Below, one piece after another: positions 59,951-64,000 of a DNA stretch of 64,000 nt (positions are counted from its first letter, which is position 1; each line of letters starts with the position of its first letter). This DNA comes from Piezodorus guildinii. Its lineage: Eukaryota > Arthropoda > Insecta > Hemiptera > Pentatomidae. The notes under the pieces were generated by a model. It saw only the letters and a list, made by a program, of their open reading frames with translations, ran no database searches and was not told the DNA's origin. The stretch spans positions 84,700,169-84,764,168 of the forward strand of contig CM041292.1 of the NCBI GenBank assembly GCA_023052935.1, in the 5' to 3' direction. Both the position numbers and the translations under genes were made by a program.

Positions 59951-60389
59951 TGATATAATCATTTACCAAACAGTAATATGTAAACTACGATAAAATCACA
60001 GAGACGATAAAAAGTAAATGAAATCCTTTCGAAAGGTTATGATATTAATCTTTGATGAAGATTGCACATTCTATTCTGTGATTATATAAATTAATGATTA
60101 TAATATCATAATTTAATAAAACAGAAATATTAGCAAATATGAATCAATATAGTAAACAAAGTAAAGTAGAGTATTTTAAGTCTCAAGTACAGTAGTAAGG
60201 CAATAATGCTTAAGAAATGTGGTGCTGGGCAGAGTGAATTATATTTATAAGTATCTAATAAGTCTTTTAAACAGTTCCATTTCAATTATTGACGTTTTTA
60301 AGATAAAATAAGTAAATGTACTAAAATAAATTACCTATATTGCTATAAATATGGAAGGTATTTATAAAAATAGAATTTTAATATATAAA

Positions 60390-60390
60390 A

Positions 60391-60435
<45 letters not shown>
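60390..60435. repeat. A run followed by (TA)n
   Basis: About 12 A then about 30 bases of AT dinucleotides. Confidence 0.9.
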
Positions 60436-60437
<2 letters not shown>

Positions 60438-60514
60438 AATATAGTTAAATGGTTTAAGTTTTAGTAAATTATTTTAATTCTTTTTTAATATTTAATGCTT
60501 TTTTTAGTTTTTAC

Positions 60515-60575
60515 CAACCTCATGAAAACGCTTCTGCGTCGAAACGTCAGATAACAGAATTAAAAGTTATTATAA
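60515..60575 (+). repeat. Diverged ribozyme-like repeat end
   Basis: CTCATGA, a stem ACGC-TTCT-GCGT, then CGAAACGTC: the same architecture as 10183-10213 with one core base changed. Confidence 0.5.
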
Positions 60576-60692
60576 AATGCAATATTTCTAATAAATATAT
60601 TTTTGTTTAGGCAGAGAATGTTGCTAAATTTATTCATATTAAATGATTTATATGAATCAATGTATTAGATGCCAAATATTACTGTAATAATT

Positions 60693-61347
60693 TGTGGCGG
60701 ATGCTACACACGCTTGCTCACAGATAGCGCCAGCGGCGTCCACATACCTTACTGGGCAACTATAAGAAGACGCTATATCCAATAGTATTGTATATTGTTA
60801 ATAATTAATGTCACTGTAACTATATATACCGATATAACTGTTTTATAAGAATGAATAAAGCACTCAAAGTAATTTGACCTAGGGCCAAGACCCTAGACTG
60901 CTAGCTAAGCTCTCACTATCGTCAATTATCGACATGGATGACTAACATCCCCAAGAGCTGGCTCAGCTCTTTAGATCACCCAAGCGGGTATCTCCCTAGG
61001 TCAGATTTACTCTGCCTTTGTAAAACTATGTGGTCTATCTTTATTTCACTTCCTTCTTCTACCTAGACTCCTTCTTATCCTTGTTACTGTCGGGCTACTA
61101 CCCCGCAGGGCGATTTCCTCCTTAACCACGCTACTGTCGTGCTACTACCACGCAGGGCGAATTCTCTCCTTATCCACACTACTATCGTGTTACTACCACG
61201 CAGGGTGAGTTCCCTCCTAATCCTCGCTACTGCCGTGCTTCTACCACGCAGAGCGAATCCTACTCCATCTCATCACTCCGATTGGACAGGCATTGTCGAT
61301 GCCTTCTGAAGACCTGTCAGTGAAGTATAAACATAACTACCTCGACA
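60693..61347 (-). mobile_element. Solo LTR, minus orientation
   Basis: Reverse complement of the LTR at 61351-62080 with TG...CA ends. It is shorter mainly because it carries fewer 48-bp minisatellite units (61070-61265). It meets the next LTR head to head with only ACT between. Confidence 0.92.
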
Positions 61348-61350
61348 ACT

Positions 61351-62080
61351 TGTCGAGGTATGGTTGTTATAATGGACAAGAAATAGTATCAGAAGGTCTC
61401 GACAATAGCGTATTCATGCAAGGAAGAGAGTTTAATAGAGATGACGTGAAATGAATTAGCAGAGAGGACTGGTTAGGACGGATTACACTCTGTGTGGTAG
61501 TAGCACGCCAGTAGTGTGGGTTAAGAAAGGATTCGCCCTGCGTGGTAGTAGCACGACAGTAGCGAGGATAGGAAGAGAATTCACCCTGCGTGGTAGTAGC
61601 ACGATAGTAGTGTGGATAAGGAGAGAATTCGCCCTGCGTGGTAGTAGCACGACAGTAGCGTGGTTAAGGAGGAAATCGCCCTGCGGGGTAGTAGCCCGAC
61701 AGTAACAAGGATAAGAAGGAGTCTAGGTAGAAGAAGGAAGTGAAATAAAGATAGACCACATAGTTTTACAAAGGCAGAGTAAATCTGACCTAGGGAGATA
61801 CCCGCTTGGGTGAGCCAGCTCTTGGGGATGTTAGTCATCCATGTCGATAATTGACAGTGAGAGCTTAGCTAGCAGTCTAGGGTCTTGGCCCTAGGTCAAA
61901 TTACTTTGAGTGCTTTATTTATTCTTATAAAACAGTTATATCGGTATATATAGTTACAGTGACATTAATTATTAACAATATACAATACTATTGGATATAG
62001 CGTCTTCTTATAGTTGCCCAGTAAGATATGTGGACGCCGCTGGCGCTATCTGTGAACAAGCGTGTGTAGCATCCGCCACA
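61351..62080 (+). repeat. 5' LTR
   Basis: Begins TGTCGAGGTATGGTTG, ends GTAGCATCCGCCACA. Contains the 48-bp minisatellite (61494-61722) and the palindrome-like CTAGGGTCTTGGCCCTAG near 61877. Confidence 0.92.
61494..61722 (+). repeat. 48-bp minisatellite inside the LTR
   Basis: Five units starting GTGGTAGTAGCACGACAGTA and ending GAATTCGCCCTGC. Unit length is a multiple of three, so frames read through as 16-residue repeats (LRGSSTTV...). Four units and a partial one occur in the inverted LTR; the 3' LTR repeats them to the window end. Confidence 0.95.
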
Positions 62081-63678
62081 GGACTCCCCTCTTGTTGACG
62101 GGGTCAGTATGGGGTCTTGAAGAAGTTGTCTTGGTTGGTTGCCCCGCCTATGTTCCTATGTTGGAATCCAGGTCTGCGTTTGGGATGAATGTCTGCCGAT
62201 GTTCGGAGTCATTAGTCGCTGGACGAACTGCAGAGTCTTCTTATTTGGTGGGGTTCGGAGCAGTGAGTCGCTCGACGAACGATTGGTTCTTGTTTGATGT
62301 TGTTCGGAGCAGTGAGTCGCTCGACGAACTGTAGATCCTTGGTGTTGGAGCAGTGAGTCGCTCTACAACTGTGGATTCTTGTGTGTTGGAGCAGTGAGTC
62401 GCTCTACAACTGTAGATCCTGGTGGGTCGGAACAGTGAGTCGCTCAACGACCTGTTGATTTGTGAGAACCTCTAGTCGCCTCACAGACTGTAGTTGTTTG
62501 TATCCCAGTTGTGTAGGGAGTATATTGTGCTCAGCAGGATTGGAGATGCATCTTGTTGCCGCTTGGTGCCAAGATTTGGCTGCTAGGCTGGATGACTTCG
62601 GTGTTCCGCTGTGGGTAGAGTCGAAGCATCTGGTATACCGCTAGCTGGCCGGATGTCTCCGTGTACCTCGTTAATGAGCATTTGTACCCTGCGCTGAGTT
62701 AGTGCCAATGTGGACATGTTTAGGCGGTGAATGTGGTACAGTTGATTTGATTCAGCTTCCGGAGCGAGTTTCTTCATTTGGAAATTCTGCTGGAGCTGTT
62801 GCTTAGGGCGAATTGCCTCTGGTTAGTGATGACGACCTATGGCCGGTTTACCTATGGTAATATGTCATCCTTCTCGTGAGTGCGGGCCGGTTGGCTGACA
62901 TCTCTTGTAGAAGTTGGTATTCTTCAGGCTGTTTGGCGCTGAGTTAGTTGTCTGACTTGGTGCAGCTGTCTGAGACCTCCCGTAGGTCCATAGGGAGAAG
63001 TTCCAGGCATGCTTTGGTAGAGTCTAGCCGTGAAGGTCATGGTCGTGTTGATCCATGTAGTAGTCAGGCTGGTTGTTGAAGCTGGCCACGTTGACAGTCT
63101 TAGCTGGTGCCGCTTCGGATGTTGGTGGTCTATCTGCGGTGTTGAGTCTTGATTCCTTCTTCTCTCCTTGTTGGTTGAGATTTTGGCTTCCCTATCCGTG
63201 CTGTTACAATTTTGTGCTGTTACATTTTTGTGTTTGTTTACAAAAGTTTATCTGACAATATTCTCTTTACATTTTTACAAGTCAGTTTCAAAAATTACTA
63301 AAATTGTTTCAAAGTTATAAGTTATCAATTTTTACAGTTACAATTATACAAAAGTAGGTGACAGGCTGTGCTGATCGTTATCTATTTTCCAGCACTTCTA
63401 TTTTTTTTCTACAAGCCTTAGTACACCTTTACAATTTTTTTTGTCTTTTTATACAATATTGTGAACAAGTTGGGGTAAAGGGTAATAATTTACATTCATA
63501 TGTATACCAGTCTCTTTAAAATCATGCATTATGTAACCTCTTAGAATTTCATTTTAAATTTCTCTCTTATAATCTCATGCATTGTATATATCATCTGACG
63601 ACTAGTGGTCAAGTCAGGATTTAAATTATGTCGGGCTTAAAATCACATCGGATTTTTAATCACGTCGGGGTCACCACT
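62081..63678 (+). other. Interior of the LTR element
   Basis: About 1.6 kb, GT-rich on the plus strand, without recognised coding domains. 62195-62490 is a tandem hairpin array; the rest is unique. Confidence 0.75.
62195..62490 (+). repeat. Tandem hairpin array
   Basis: Units around AGTGAGTCGCT at 62261, 62310, 62351, 62392 and 62433 (spacing 49, 41, 41, 41), with diverged units near 62195 and 62468. Each is bounded by complementary ends: GTTCG/CGAAC, GTTG/CAAC, GGTCG/CGACC, with GAGC/GCTC inside. Confidence 0.88.
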
Positions 63679-64000
63679 TGTCGAAGTATGTGTGTTATAA
63701 TGGACAAGAAATAGTATCAGAAGGCCTCGACAATTGCGTATTCATGCAAGGAAGAGAGTTTAATAGAGATGACGTGAAATGAATTAGCAGAGAGGACTGG
63801 TTAGGACGGATTACACTCTGTGTGGTAGTAGCATGCCAGTAGTGTGGGTTAAGAAAGGATTCGCCCTGCGTGGTAGTAGCACGACAGTAGCGAGGATAGG
63901 AAGAGAATTCACCCTGCGTGGTAGTAGCACGATAGCAGTGTGGATAAGGAGAGAATTCGCCCTGCGTGGTAGTAGCACGACAGTAGCGTGGTTAAGGAGG
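63679..64000 (+). repeat. 3' LTR, truncated by window end
   Basis: Begins TGTCGAAGTATGTGTG and follows the 5' LTR closely, including the minisatellite. Confidence 0.92.

Larger units (their letters stand above)
61351..64000 (+). mobile_element. Non-autonomous LTR retrotransposon, cut by window end
   Basis: 5' LTR 61351-62080, 1.6-kb interior, 3' LTR from 63679 running off the window. The interior is GC-richer than its surroundings and shows no recognisable gag, protease, RT or integrase, so it depends on another element (LARD/TRIM-like). I could not identify a convincing primer-binding site; the bases after the 5' LTR are GGACTCCCCTCTTG. Confidence 0.88.

Noticed and set aside
61581..61838. 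Minus-strand repetitive frame LSCYYHAG
   Set aside because: Produced by the 48-bp LTR minisatellite; unlikely to be a protein.
61494..64000. CRISPR-like regular repeats
   Set aside because: Units are directly tandem without unique spacers, inside an LTR, in eukaryotic DNA.

Overview
The window is animal nuclear DNA. It is AT-rich, with intron-split genes that use GT-AG splice sites, tRNA-derived SINEs, several LINE clades, Helitrons, mariner, TIR elements and LTR elements. The one identifiable host gene is a MAP3K12/13-type kinase (DLK/LZK, wallenda in flies). An arthropod fits best, and a TE-rich crustacean such as a caligid copepod is my guess; the sequence does not prove the taxon.

Layout. 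457-10559 (minus strand) holds eleven exons of the DLK-family kinase: the full catalytic domain, a charged coiled coil, and a long acidic/basic tail that runs off the left edge. Its introns carry a TIR element, nested SINEs, a Helitron with a decayed helicase tail, and a TTAA-flanked MITE. From about 10 to 33 kb the sequence is mostly mobile elements: a 116-bp-arm foldback, jockey-like LINE fragments, a Gypsy remnant reduced to LTRs plus integrase, an almost full-length jockey-type LINE with a second insertion at its own target repeat, two related TIR elements, a Helitron and a mariner fragment.

33.9-37.8 kb is an almost identical head-to-tail duplication with a 1,931-bp unit. Each unit holds a 99-nt exon-like segment related to another exon-like segment at 25.3 kb; together these look like cassette exons of an unidentified plus-strand gene. 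Isolated exon candidates occur at 41.3 kb (minus), 52.6 kb (plus), 55.4 kb (minus), 58.9-59.4 kb (minus) and 59.9 kb (plus). None could be named.

60.7-64 kb is an LTR-element complex: a solo LTR in minus orientation abuts, head to head, a plus-strand element whose LTRs carry a 48-bp minisatellite. Its 1.6-kb interior has no recognisable gag or pol but has a tandem series of hairpins with compensatory base changes. A family of short repeats with a CTGATGA...GAAAC core, reminiscent of hammerhead-ribozyme termini of Penelope-like elements, is scattered through the window.

Apart from the kinase exons, the genes do not form a visible pathway; most of the sequence is transposon debris.
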